DNA from: Laburnicola sp. R22_1
Lineage: Eukaryota; Ascomycota; Dothideomycetes; Pleosporales; Didymosphaeriaceae
DNA: 64,000 bases
Direction: 5' to 3'
NCBI GenBank assembly: GCA_014281115.1
Contig: JACONQ010000007.1
Location: 1,550,001-1,614,000 of the forward strand
Shown here: in pieces, positions 12,346 to 24,798 of the stretch
How the letters are laid out: each line of letters opens with the position of its first letter
Numbering within the stretch: position 1 is the first letter of the stretch
The notes under the pieces: model-generated
Database searches by the model: none
What the model saw: the letters and a program-made list of their open reading frames with translations, nothing else
Told to the model about the DNA's origin: nothing
Made by a program: the position numbers and the translations under genes

Positions 12346-15300
12346 GTTATAAGCCTAGCACTTTAAAATTATAGACTAATTCTCCCTATGCACTTATACG
12401 TTAGAATTCTAATTTATACACTTTAATTACTTCTTACTAATTGTTTTTAATCTTCTTCTACGCTTAAATCTTACCTATAATTAAAATAACTAATATTGTA
12501 ATTTCTACTATAAAGGTACTCCTTACTAACTAAGCGAGCTAGCCTTTTTAGCTTATTTAGCTTTAATTTTATACTCAGTCTAAAGGGATCTAGCATCTTA
12601 TTAACCCTAATACCAATAATATTATTAATTAAAATCTAATCTAACTAACTTATTCTATGCTTCTAGAGAAAACTACAAGTATAAGTAATATAATATACAA
12701 TAATTAGATTAAACTTTATAATATTTAGATTATAAAGTATTAAGTAGAAGTATAAAACTAGTAGATTAATGTAATAAAGATCTAGAATCTCGCTTTATAG
12801 GTTTATGCTATAGTATCTTAAGATTTGCTAGCACTAGCTATAATTATAATAAATAACTAAAAAAAGACCTTCCTATAAGCGCTTATTAAAATGCTTTAAA
12901 AAAATCTAGCTCTAATAGAAGTAAGTATAAAGAATCTAGTATATACCTAATACTAAGCATACCTTAAGAAAGCTATGTATAAAAAATAGATACCTAAAAT
13001 ATAGTACTAAGATTAGTAGCTTCTTTTTAATAAGGCTAAGAGTTTTAAGCTTCTTAATATAGAAGGTAAGCTTGCTATATATAACTTTTTAAATGCGCTA
13101 GCAGTTAAGCTTACACTAAAATAGGCCTAATTAATAAATTAGTATCTTATACAAGACGCTTTGCTTAGCATTAAAGTAATAGATCTTACTAATATTAGAA
13201 AGAACTACTCTATACTTATTTAGAAGCACTAGCTTTAAGAACTTAATAGTTAAGTTATTAGGTATATTTACAATAATTACTAGTTAAAATAATAATTAAA
13301 AAAGTAAAGTAGTAGCAGCTTAAATAAGAAAGCTTATAAAAAGGCTAATAAGTACCTTTATAGATCTAGAGAGCACAGGTAGAATAGTTTTAATTGCTAA
13401 CACCTTTAAACTACTATTATTAGCAAATACCCTAAAGAAATATTATTAATGACTCTTACTAAGAAAGAGCGCAAGAATATTAATAATTGTTTAGTATCTC
13501 TATAATAAAAAGAGCTTTATAGCAAGATTAAAATAAAAGACTAGAAGTCTATACCTATAGTAAGAAATGTAACTGCTCCTATCTATCTAAGATTAATAGC
13601 TTATACTCTAATTAATTTATTAGTCTTTAATAAGTAGCTATAAAAGAGCTTAGAGGTATACTTAATAATATATTCTAGCAATTACCTACTTGCACAAAGC
13701 ACTATTCTTAATAAAGAAGCTATAGTTTATCTTATTAATAATTAATTACTTCTAACACCAAGCTTATTTAAGAAAGCAAGCTTAATTTAGAGCGTTAAAG
13801 CTAGAACTTAAACTCTTTTAATTTTAGGAATAGAAAATTAACTTATAAAGGGTGTACTTACTAGTAAGCGCAGTGCGTATATAGAAAATCTTTTACTTAA
13901 GATTATTAATGTTATAAAAGATTTTTATATTAATATTATTTCGAAAGCTTGTCTAAGAAAGGTAGGGATTTAGTATCTAGATTTAGGTAGATTATTATAT
14001 ATAGAAACTCTCGCTTAAAATATTATCGTAGTAGAACTAAATACTATCTATAACCTTACCTTTATTAAATATAAGCCTCTTTTCTACTATTCTTTAGCTA
14101 TAGCAATTAGATAATTATACTACAATCTTCTATAAGAAGATACTAAGGAACCCTAGCACCTTTAATTAGGTTATTTAGACTAATAAGCATTTTAAGCTCT
14201 AGTTTAGAATGCGTAAAATATGCGTATTCTTAGTACTTAAAAAAGGACTATTAGTGTTATTTTATAACGCATATAATAAAAGTAATCTTTAAATACCTAA
14301 AGGAATAATCTCTAAAACTATTCCATTATATTTCTTAGGATCTATTTAACTTTCTAGTAGGATAGCTTAGAGAGCTATAGAGCTTAATTATTAAAGAAGA
14401 ATTTAGTAAAAAGATCTATAACAACAATCTTATATTAAAATTTCTGCTAGAGATTATATAAGTATTAACTAAGCTTAACTAATAGGTAGAATATAAATAT
14501 AAACTTAAAATTATTATAATTTATTAGAATAATAATACTACTACTCTTCTCTAAAGGGGATAATTAGCCTATGAGGACTATATAGACAAATAAGAAATTA
14601 AGATTAGCTACACCCTATTATATATATATAAACTAAATAGAGCACCTAAGTAAGCAAGGTAAGAGATTATTACTAAGGCTATAAAAATAAAGGAAAGTGC
14701 AAATCTGTCGCCTAAAATATAGCCTAAGATTATAAGTATAGCCGCTTACCTCTATAGCAAGAGCCTAATAGCTATATATACTTTTTAAGCACTAGATAAA
14801 GTGCTTAAGAATTAGTTTAGATAGTATTTCTATTAGTATAAGCTAGCTTAAATATAAGCATAGATAGCTAATCTTTATCCTAATTAGAGTAGAATTTACG
14901 CCTATAGCTGCTAAGCATATCCTCTAAAAAGAAGTTAAGTAGTAGAGCAGAATAAATCAGAATTTAAAGCAAATCCTAGGGGCTATATTAGATACTTTAT
15001 TAGTTATAAAGTATTAAATCTCTATAGGATATAAATTCTATTACTTAATTAGATAATTACTATGCGCAATATTACGTTTAATAAGATATTAGTTTATAAG
15101 GGTAAAGCTAATTAAGGTATACTTTATAAAGAAGTAGTAAAGATTATTAAAGTTCTATATAAGAGAGAGATTAATAATCTAGAAGAAGAGTTTATAAATA
15201 TCTTTAATCTTTTTACTATACTAAATAAGTAAGCAAGTACTAAGTAAATAAAGAATAGTATTTCTATTTAGCAATTTAAGAGTATAGCTAGCTAGACTGG

Positions 15301-18300
15301 TAATTAAGTAGCTAATAGGACTGATATATAGGCAGCGAGCTTAGCTAGTAAGTAGCTAAGAATTTATATAGTTTAAAGCAAGTATATAGGGCTTGCAACC
15401 CTTAAATAAATACTACAGCCAGGCAATTTAGGGTATAATTAATTAAGAAATTATAGGGAGACCAATAGCTACTAAAGTATATACTAATTTGGGCAAGCTA
15501 GCCTATTAGATCTTAAAAAGCGTTCTCTCTAAAGTGTAGAGCCTAAAAGCTCTATAGCTGCCTCTTAATTTAACCTTAAAAGCTTAACTACGCTAGAGGA
15601 AGTAGATAACTTACTAGTAAGCTAAAAGTAAAGGTAAAATTAAGCATCTATAAGATTAAGTAAAAGACTCTAAGGTAATAATATAGACACGCGCGTTTAG
15701 AACTATTTACCTCTTTAAAAATAAAGAGATTATAATTAATATTAAAGATCTTTATTGTGTGGAGATTCTAACTAAAGTCGAGTCCGCACTATACATAGAG
15801 AGAAGTAAAATAGAAGGCACTAAAAGCTAGTACCTAGCACACAGTGGTAGTAATAAAACATATACAAAATAATAATAATTTTATTACTAACTTTCTATAT
15901 AGCAGTATTAATAATAGTAGTTAATAGATAGTTAGGTATAACTAAGTTATATATTATCTCTTAACTAGTAGACTATTAGAGAGCTATAGTAAACTGCAGA
16001 GTCACAACTACAAGAGCAGTGTGGGCAATAGGACGCTTAACTATAGTTTAGTTATTGCGCTTACAACCTAATAGTAGCGTAGCTATAGTTTGCTATGTAT
16101 ATAGTGTATAAGTCTACTCTTATAATATTAGTAATATCTAGTACACTAAATTTTTACTTTAATACACAATACTATATCTTTTAAATCTAACATTTTATCA
16201 ATTATATTTAGCAACACAATAACTACTTTCTAGCAATCTAATATTGCGTCTAAGTCTAATACCTATAGCAATATAACTATTATTAAATTTAGTTAGGATA
16301 TAGATAACTAGCTAGGCAAAGTTAAAGATAATCCCTAGAGATTTAGCAACCTTATGCGACTAAAAGGATTATTAAAGGGGCCTTTAGAGCTTATCTTTAA
16401 GTACCCTATTAGTAATATCTTTAGGCTAATTTACTGTACTTTATGCCTCTAAATTCTAGAGTGTAAAATAGTCCTTTAGTACCTAGATATTAGTAAAAGA
16501 GATGTAGCCTTTATAATACAATAATAGCACAACGCAAAGATTATACTATAAAAGCTTAAAAGTATAACTAAAAATAAAGGTAATAAAAACTATAAGGGCG
16601 AGAACTAGAATAAAGGGAAGAAAGAGTTTGTTATAATATATAAAATACTAGAGGTGCAGCAGTAGTGTAAAAAGCTTATTAAGGTAGTAGCAATTATCTA
16701 GGCTGCTATTAAGGCGGAGGACTATAAGCGATAAGGGTAAGGGTAAGAGTAAGCAGCGGCGGCAGAAGCATAGGGGAGATAGATAGTAGTAGCGAGGTCC
16801 TAGGGGGCAGTATATGGCTCGCTAGTTGCGAGGGAAGATCTATAAGCTATTTAGGTTAGTTGCTATTATAGTTATTGTTATTATTATTATAGCGAAAAAT
16901 ATTGTCAAAGAAATTATTAATTACATAACACGATGGTTGGTTAAACAGCCAGCCTGGGATCACGTGACATCACGGATTAACCCCGGAGGAGAAATTATAA
17001 TCAATATAATACTACTACTAATTAGCTAGAGGGTAGATTAGGTATATATACACTAATTACTAGATGTATAATAGAAGATCTTTAAGATAATTTTCTATAT
17101 ACGTATATTCTAGAAGTATAGAAAGCCTAGAATAAGTATTAAAAGTATACTATAATAAATTCTATAGTTGCTACAGCAATACTTAAAAAGATACTAAAGA
17201 CATTACCTCCTACTTATCTATATAGAGACAAGCTGCTAAAGCTGTCTACCTTATAGAAATATCTTACTAATTATCTACTTAGAAAGCTCTTTAAGCAAGC
17301 CTCCTATATTGAGATTGCTATACTTAAAAAGAAAGGAATCTAGATAGTAATTAATTAAGTATAAGCTACTAGATAACTACTCCTATTAAAGTAAGTTTAA
17401 ACTTACAAGTTTAATTAAAATAGGTACTTTATAAAGTGTAAGGCTTAAATTATTATAAAAGGTAATCTCTAGGTTAAGAACTTACTATAGTTAACCTACG
17501 CAGCAATATTTATAGTACAGTTATTTAGAACTATAATAGCAATTATAGTAGAATACAATTTAGAGATTATTTAATATAATATAGTAGGAGCGTTTTTAAA
17601 CACTTATATTATAGCTAATACCCTAGTTATCTATAAGCTTCTAAATAGGTTTAAGTAATATAGCAAGTGCGTGTCTCTTAATTATGCTCTATATAGATTA
17701 AGAGACTTAATACTACTCTAGTATAATAAGTTCTTAAGATCGCTAAGATCTATAGGACTTACAGCCTTAAAAAAGAATCTTATTTATTTATCAGTAAAAA
17801 TTACAAAACCTTAGTACTCTTCTATATTAATAATATACTTCTAATCTTTAACAAAGCTTATAAAGCAGAGGTATAGAAGCTCTAGAGCTATATTAAAGAA
17901 AAATATAAGATTAAAAACTATAAACTAGTTAAATAGTTTCTATGCGTTTAAGTAATTTAAAATTATAAGAATAGAACAATTACGCTTGTTTATAATACTT
18001 ATAGTAATAGGATTATAAAGAAATTTAATCTTAAAGATAGTAGAAGCTTTTCTACAATGCCTCTTCTATTAAAAGAGCTTATAAAAATATAAAAGAAGTA
18101 ACTAAGCAGGAGATTAAGAGCTACTAGAAACGTATTAGATTAATACTATATATAGTAATTATGCTTAGGCCTAATATTACGTTTACTATTTTAAAACTCT
18201 CACACTTTCTAATTAATTTAAGTAAATAATATTTTGCTATAGTTAACTAAGTAATTATATATTTGTAGAAACGCGCTAGTAATCTATTTTGTATAGCTAA

Positions 18301-18960
18301 TATAATAAACCTAATCTTATAATTTGCGGCAATACTTTATTTATAGATAATTTAGAAACTTAAAGATTATCTTATAAATATATAGTTATACTCTATAGTA
18401 GAGCAATACTCTAGAAGACTACTTATTAGAGCATAGTTACAACTTCTACTACTAAAGCTAAGCTACTTACATTTAAGTATATAAGTAAAGAAGCAATAGC
18501 ACTAAAGTAGTTCTTTAAAAAACCTAAGCTTAATTTAGAATATATATAAAATGTTTTTGTAATAATTAATAAATAATTAGACTAGTAATTAGAAAGAATA
18601 AGTACATTAATACTTGTCTGCGCTATATTAATATCTAGAATATATAGCTATATTAAGAATATATAAAAGGATTATTTAAAGTTACCTACCTAAAAATAAG
18701 TAATATTCTAGCAAATAGACTTATAAAAGCGCTTACTTAATAGCAGTTTACTTGCTTTAAAGAGCTCCTAAATCTTAAAAATATAAGTAAAATTATTATA
18801 AAGGAAGCATAAGTTATATACTAATTATAAATTTAAGCTCTATAGAGCTACTACCTTTTTAGTAGACCTAGGTAAATAAGATCCTAATATAAGACTAGAT
18901 AAACGCGGACTAATGCCTATTATATACAATCTAAAAAAATCTAAATAATTACTTGTTTAA
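12346..18960 (+). mobile_element. Ty1/Copia retrotransposon remnant (Copia-1), RIP-inactivated
   Basis: Ignoring stops, the + strand carries the Copia order of domains. A gag/protease part precedes a GAG-pre-integrase stretch (about 14,140-14,240) and an integrase core and C-terminal part (about 14,250-15,100, with AYPLKRS-like and IRYFISYKVLNLYRI-like pieces). Reverse transcriptase RVT_2 (about 17,170-18,100, with ALYRLRDLILLQYNKF for ALYGLRxSPLLWYxEF) and Copia RNase H (about 18,150-18,750, ending near ANRLIKAL) follow. Integrase before RT separates it from Gypsy. An unrelated segment (about 15,740-17,035) sits between integrase and RT. All frames are broken. Confidence 0.85.
15740..17035. 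mobile_element. Unclassified insertion between Copia-1 integrase and RT
   Basis: The Copia reading is lost near 15,740 and resumes near 17,040. The intervening 1.3 kb has a different texture, with a glutamine/alanine-rich + strand reading (about 16,640-16,800) and a stretch of near-normal composition (about 16,925-17,000, including TCACGTGACATCACGG). It starts near TGTGTGGAG (15,759). I could not find a matching second terminus or a clear target duplication, so boundaries are approximate. Confidence 0.5.
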
Positions 18961-19844
18961 AAGAAGATTAAATAACTTCTTAAGGAGCTTATACTAGTTT
19001 CTAATTATAGTAGTTTAATAAGTTAGTAAGATATTATAAGTAGCTATATAACGCTTAGGACTATACTAGCCTAGATTAGTTTAGCTTTAGTAAAGAGCGC
19101 TATTTAAATCTAGTAGCTTCTTTATTATTAAATAGAGAGAAGATTCTTTTAGCAAACCTATATAAGTGTAATTATTAGAATTAGTACGCATAGGCTGCAA
19201 TTAGGGCTACTTAATAGATAGTATAATATTTATAAATAGATTGTTAGCTAAATTAGAGCTAGCAGCTAAAACGTCTACATAATTAGTACTATAGTAGGAA
19301 AACTCTTATAGTAGGAATAAGAAAACTTATAAGCAGCTTAAGGGCTATATCTACTACCCTAGTAAGTAAAACTAGCAGTTCTAAAGCAATTAAAAGGGCT
19401 AAGGGATTAATTACTAAGTAATAAAGCGCGCTAACTCCTATAATTCTAACAATTTATACTATGCAATCTAAATATTCCTACTAGATTTTGTAGCTTTAGA
19501 GCAAGAAATTAAGTCTAAGCGAGTTACTAATTATTAAATAAAGTATAATGCTTAAGTTGTCCTTAAAGACTATTAGTAGAAGTACTAGTATTCGCTATTT
19601 AGAAGCCTTAATAATTAGCTACTAGCTGTTTAGAATTAATATCTAAGAAGCTACTAGATAGGAAACTATAATTAGAACTAACTAAATAACCCTAATCCTT
19701 TTAACTAGCAATAATCTTATCCTATAGAAGAGTAACAGACTAGTTAGATTAATAATCTTCTATCTTAAAGATATCCCTAATTCTTACTTAAGCTAAGTAG
19801 CTATTATACTAAACTAACTAGTTAAGTCTAAGATGCGTATAATA
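18961..19844. repeat. RIP-degraded sequence, unclassified
   Basis: TA-rich sequence downstream of the Copia-1 RNase H. A + strand reading rich in Leu and Gln can be followed through RIP stops, but no known domain was recognised. Confidence 0.4.
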
Positions 19845-20455
19845 AGCTCCAGAATATGTTTACATTCATACTGTTTACGGACGTCTAAATGTTATCCAGA
19901 AAAGGAGATAAATCTAGTTTTATTTTTTTGAGATTTGAACTCAACAACTAATAGTTAAATCTATAAATTTTCTAGTAGAGAATACGAAGGCGTTTGAGCT
20001 AACAACCATTAAGGAACTCGGCAAATTGCATTTCGTTTTCACCAGAAAAAAATGGGGTTTTTCAAAAAAAAGATATCTTTTTTTATAATTACATAATAAT
20101 GTGCTAATAAACTTTCTGGTGTGTCCAAATAATATTTAGCATTCATAAATTGAATTTTAAAATTATAATGTACATAGTTTTATTAGGTACAATAGTACAA
20201 TGATTACTAGCTTTTTAATCTTTTGTATGCGATAATTTCTCTCGGAGTTTAAACTAAATAACAGGTAAAAAAGCCTAAAATTCCAACGGAAAAAATCGAG
20301 ATAAATTCTGATTTACTTCTTTATTCTAACTTTTTCACTGTATCAGGGCTAACTGAGATTTAGGCTATACATTACAATTTAAAATCTCCTGCTTCCCCTT
20401 TTTCATTTTCTTTTTCAAATTCTTCCTTAAAATAAAAAGAAAAATTTACTCTAAA
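19845..20455. other. Less mutated island with poly-A/poly-T runs
   Basis: Compared with its surroundings this stretch keeps CpA, TpG and CpG dinucleotides and long A or T runs, and lacks the TA-dominated texture. It is AT-rich but not RIP-like. It contains a tRNA-related sequence on the minus strand (about 19,926-20,017). It may be a late insertion or a short unique remnant; no terminal repeats were found. Confidence 0.5.
19926..20017 (-). ncRNA. tRNA-related sequence with A- and B-box-like motifs
   Basis: On the minus strand a perfect T-arm can be drawn: stem TTGAG/CTCAA around the loop TTCAAAT, and GTTCAAATC fits a B box. About 60-70 nt upstream TAGCTCAAACG fits an A box. An acceptor stem does not form, and an A-rich run follows directly, so this is more likely a tRNA pseudogene or a SINE head than a working tRNA gene. 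Confidence 0.35.
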
Positions 20456-20492
20456 GGAGAACACTATATAAGACTAACTAAAGTAGATTAAG

Positions 20493-20764
20493 TGTTAAAT
20501 AGGCTCTACAGCTAGCTGTATAGACATCGAATTCTAATCCTCTATACTGGCAAGCGTAGAGGGTGTACGGGACGATCGTACGAGGAAAGGAAATAATATA
20601 ACAGAACGACTTGGTATTGATTGCTTGTCTCTAGAGAGGGTGCGGATAGAAAGGAGAAGATCCTGCGGCGCACGGGCATCACGTAATCTCCACGTGATGC
20701 CATCGTGCGGCAATATTAAAACCTTAACACCCTTAGGTGCCCTTGCTCGTACGGTGTATGGACA
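20493..20764 (-). mobile_element. Solo LTR of the Copia-2 family, nearly unmutated
   Basis: The reverse complement starts TGTCCATACACC and ends CCTATTTAACA, and aligns along its length with the Copia-2 LTRs (23,123-23,410 and 30,454-31,371). It is flanked by the 5-bp duplication TTAAG (20,488-20,492 and 20,765-20,769). It keeps G and C where the Copia-2 LTRs have A and T. It includes a perfect 10-bp inverted repeat (GGCATCACGT / ACGTGATGCC, 20,677-20,703). A solo LTR normally arises by recombination between the two LTRs of a full element. Confidence 0.85.
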
Positions 20765-20769
20765 TTAAG

Positions 20770-22349
20770 TACTATTTAAAAAAGTATAAAGTTTATTTAT
20801 AGTAGAAGTATTAGTATTGCGTTTTAAAGAGTTACTAGTTTTATAAGTAATTCTATTCTTTACTAAGTGTGCCTTAGTAATCTAGTATAGGTAAAGTAGA
20901 TTTCTACTAATAGGGACCTAAGCGAACTATTGCTTATTAATTACAATCTTAGGACTAGACTAATTAGAATATTAGTTAATTAGCTAATTTAGCATTATAT
21001 AACCTTACTACACAGCTAGACTAGTCTAAGTAGCACTATACTAAGGACCTTAACTAAATAAATTATAATTAAGTACTAACGTAGGATAACTTATAATATA
21101 AGTTAAAAGCGCTTGCTTAGTAGAATCTAGTTAAGTAAAAATTAATTAGACTAATAGAGATATTTTTAGCCTAGATAAAAGCGCTAAAACCTTCTAAAAA
21201 ACTAGTAATTATTACTCTTATTTAAGAGTAGAGTAGAAGATAGAGCACTACCTTTCTTTATCTTCTTTTTACTTAAATATATTTTTAGGCGTTCTTTAAA
21301 ACTCTTAATAAGATTAACGTAAAAAAATTAGCACTATAAAAATTAACAAATAATTAACTAAATATATATAATTATTTACTAAAGTGTTATTTGCCTAACG
21401 CTAAATAAACTTATAAGCCTTATCTTTAAGCTCTATAGATCTTAAAAATATTAGTAAAGAAGGATTACTAAAGATAACTAGATTTTTATATAATAGCTTA
21501 TACACATATCTAGATATATAATAATAATAATAGGTATTTAAGCGTTTAATTAATGCATTTTTAAAATATCTACAATTTAAGCTACTAAAAAGATAGGATC
21601 TAAGGCATATAATATAGAAATATCTACGCTTAGGGCTATATATTTAATTAGAGGCTAAACTAAGCTTATCGTTCTTAATCTTCTTATTTTTAGGAGTTTT
21701 AGGCTTATTCTTAGACTTAGAGCCACTTAAAAAAGCAGCTTTAGGGGGATTCTAATTAGTATCCTTTAATTATAAAGACTTCTTACAAGATTAGAAAGGG
21801 TCCTGAATAGGCTTAGAATACTTAGATAATTAGAATTAATTATACTTTTAGGTTTTTTCCTTTCTCTTATATATTCTTTTCTTTAGAGGATTAGGAGTAA
21901 TCTTACTAGAAGCCTTATTTAATAGATAATTAGAACAGCGCATTGCGAGTTAATTAACCTAATTTTATATCTTTTTAGTTTTCTATTTACACTTCTCTTA
22001 AATAAGCTTTATTTAGAACTTTATAGACGCGTTAATTAGTATATTTTATAAGTGATAGTTAGTAGTTTATAATTATTAAAGTAAGAAATTAAAAGGGGGA
22101 TAATTAACTTACTTCTATAAAAACTTAACTAGAGAAACTAAGCAAAGAGATAAAGAGTAAATAAGTAAAGTTTTATTATTAATAAAAAGGCTATTATAAG
22201 CTTATATAACTACAAACGCTTAAATTACACTATAGCAACTAATTAGTTACTTAGCTAGGTACTTAATTCGTAAGCTAATTAAAGGTAGAATTATTCTAAG
22301 CCTTATTATATAAGTAGGCGCGCTACTTACGCAGCTTACCTAAAGAGTG
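20770..22349. repeat. RIP-degraded sequence, unclassified
   Basis: TA-rich sequence with no recognised domain on either strand. It lies between the solo LTR and the second copy of the 186-bp LTR-like repeat, and may be part of a nested element. Confidence 0.4.
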
Positions 22350-22535
22350 TATTATAGAAATAAGGCTCTAACTAGGTGCAATTATATGCCTATAATTATG
22401 TAAGCAATACTATTTTAGCCTTACTCCTTTTATATAAGCGTATATATAGTCTAGTCTTTTAGCTTCCTTTCTTATGTAGCAATTTTATCTAATTCGCTTA
22501 CTAAATCTAAGATTCCAACTTGTTTTCCTTTAATA
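22350..22535 (+). repeat. LTR-like repeat (186 bp), copy 2
   Basis: Same orientation and exactly the same length as 12,160-12,345, differing mostly by transitions. It may be the 3' LTR of Copia-1, displaced by nested insertions, or an independent solo LTR. The 5-nt flanks (AGAGG left of copy 1, AGTAG right of copy 2) match at only three positions, so pairing is not proven. Confidence 0.6.
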
Positions 22536-23122
22536 AGTAGTCCTTTTTAATTCTATAGTAGGGTAAGTAGCTATACTTAGTAGTATAAACTAGTAAAATT
22601 GCCTATATATTCCTATAATATATATTCTAGATATAATAACTCTTCTTCTTAATTTGCGCGTACGCCTTATATTACTAGCCTAACTTTTTATTAAGAATTG
22701 TCTTATTAATAAAGTAGAGCTGCTTCTAGATATAGTAACTTATTTAGATATAGTAATTATACCTTAAGTCCTTATTATAATTAATAAAGAAGGGCTTTAG
22801 CATCTACTCTAACTATTTATTAGCCTTTAAGTACTACTATACTAATATATAGAAGATAACTAGACTATACTTTAGCACTAACTAACGTATAATCTTATTT
22901 TAATATATCTATCTAGAATAAATAAGCTAGTTAAATAGAGTCTTACTATCCTCCTCTAGTATCTTAGGCAACCTCTCTAGTCTTTTAGTAGGCTAATAGA
23001 TATTATTATAAAGCCTTAGGTTACTTTAGATATTATTAATAATATAATATAAATAGGCCTTATAGGTAGTAATAGCGTGTAAATACTAGGTCTAATTTAG
23101 TAAACCTCTATATATTATAATA
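22536..23122. repeat. RIP-degraded sequence, unclassified
   Basis: TA-rich filler between the 186-bp repeat and Copia-2. No domain or terminal repeat was recognised. Confidence 0.4.
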
Positions 23123-23410
23123 TGTCCGTACACTGTATAGGCAAGGGCACCTAAGGGTATTAAGGTTTTAATATTGCCGCATAATAGTATTATATAGAAA
23201 TTATATAATGCCTGTGCGCCGCGGCCTATACGCTGTAAAATCTTCTCCTTTTCTATCTACACCCTTTCTAGAGACAAGCAATTAATACTAAGTTGGTTCT
23301 ATTATGTTATTTTCTTTCCTTATATAATTATTCTATATACCCTTTACACTTACTAATATAAAGTATTAGATATTAATATCTATATAGCTATTTATAGAGC
23401 CTATTTAACA
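23123..23410 (+). repeat. Copia-2 5' LTR
   Basis: A 288-bp LTR starting TGTCCGTACAC and ending CTATTTAACA, homologous to the solo LTR at 20,493-20,764 (opposite strand) and to the interrupted 3' LTR. Confidence 0.85.
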
Positions 23411-24601
23411 CTAATTAGTAGTTAACTAACTCTTAACTATAAATTAGTAAGAGCAAAAATAGATTATATAAGTTGTTATTAGCTATATAATTTGTTTTAT
23501 TATACCCTATCCTTTATATATAAGAGGAGAGTAAATTAAATCTTTATAAAGTTAGTAAGTAACTATTACTACTATATAAAATAAAGAGAGCGATTATACA
23601 AGATATATAAAACCGATTTTTATTTATAGGAATAGTAGATTAACTTTTTTATTAAGTTAGTAAGTAGATATTGCTACTATATAAGATTTAAGAGGAGATA
23701 GTGCACTAAGTACACTACTAGTAACTATATAAATATATAGTTAGATAATAATAAACTCTAATAAAGCGTAACTTTCTATATAACTAACCTATTAAATAAA
23801 CTAGTTATATAATAACTACCCCTACTACTACTTTGTATAAAGCCTTTGCCTTTACTATCTCTATCTTATAAGATAATACTAATATGTCTAAATATACTAA
23901 ACTATATAATAAGTATACTAAAGGGATAAAAATATTAGAGGCAATACTGCGCAAGGGAATAAGACCTAAGTACTAAAAAGATAAGATTAACCTAGTAAAT
24001 AATTCCTTTTTATTAGAAATGGAATTATACGCAGTATATACTATTACTAATTATTATATATTATACTAAGAAAGGATAGCTTTTTTAGAATTATTCTAGG
24101 AAGACTTTAAAGAATAGGAAGAATACTATTATTTAAAGTTAAACTGTGCGTTTAGGAGAGAGCTTATTACAGTTCTAGAAAAAAAGGGCATTATATTAAG
24201 AATAGATATTAGAGCTATAAGTGCTAGCAAACTATATAAAGTAGCCTAAGGTAATATAGATATTACTTATATATTACTGCCTTTACTAGCTTGCTTAACT
24301 CCTTCTATATAAACACTAAGGCTAATCTTAAAAATATCTAAGCTAGTTAGACTGTTATATAAACCTAAATAGAGCAAGCTACTACTACTATAGGCATCTA
24401 TATAGCTATAGGTCCTTATAAATATCTTAAGAGAACCTTTATATAAGTACTAAGAACAATCTTATTTATATAAATAACTAAACAGATCACTACTCTTTAT
24501 ATATAGTACCTAACTACTATTCTACCTATCTACTCGCAATTATTAAATACTATATAGAATAAAGCTACTACTAGTTAAACGCGAATTATAGGCACTATAC
24601 T

Positions 24602-24798
24602 TGTAAGGGATTACTTAAGGCATCAAAGGTTAAAATTAAGAAGTTGATTTTACTAAGATATCGAGGTGGCGTATAAAGACTGTTAACAGCTGCCTTATAT
24701 ACCCACACGTAGCCGAGGCGCTAATGCCTAATCGGGTAAGGTTCCGGGGCTCGGCGGAACCTTCCGCCGGGCGCGCCGCACCTCAGGAATCCCTAACA
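24602..24798. mobile_element. Young solo LTR (197 bp), unmutated, inside Copia-2
   Basis: This stretch starts TGTAAGGGATT and ends AATCCCTAACA, so it has TG...CA ends inside short inverted termini. It is flanked by the perfect 5-bp duplication ATACT (24,597-24,601 and 24,799-24,803). It is strikingly GC-rich toward the right end (CGGGGCTCGGCGGAACC) while everything around it is RIP-degraded, so it inserted after the host element was mutated. No internal region or second copy is in the window. Confidence 0.87.

Noticed and set aside
16826..17029. 67-codon + frame in the Copia-1 insertion
   Set aside because: Ile/Lys-rich reading of AT-rich DNA that starts in the middle of a degraded reading; no domain and no promoter context.
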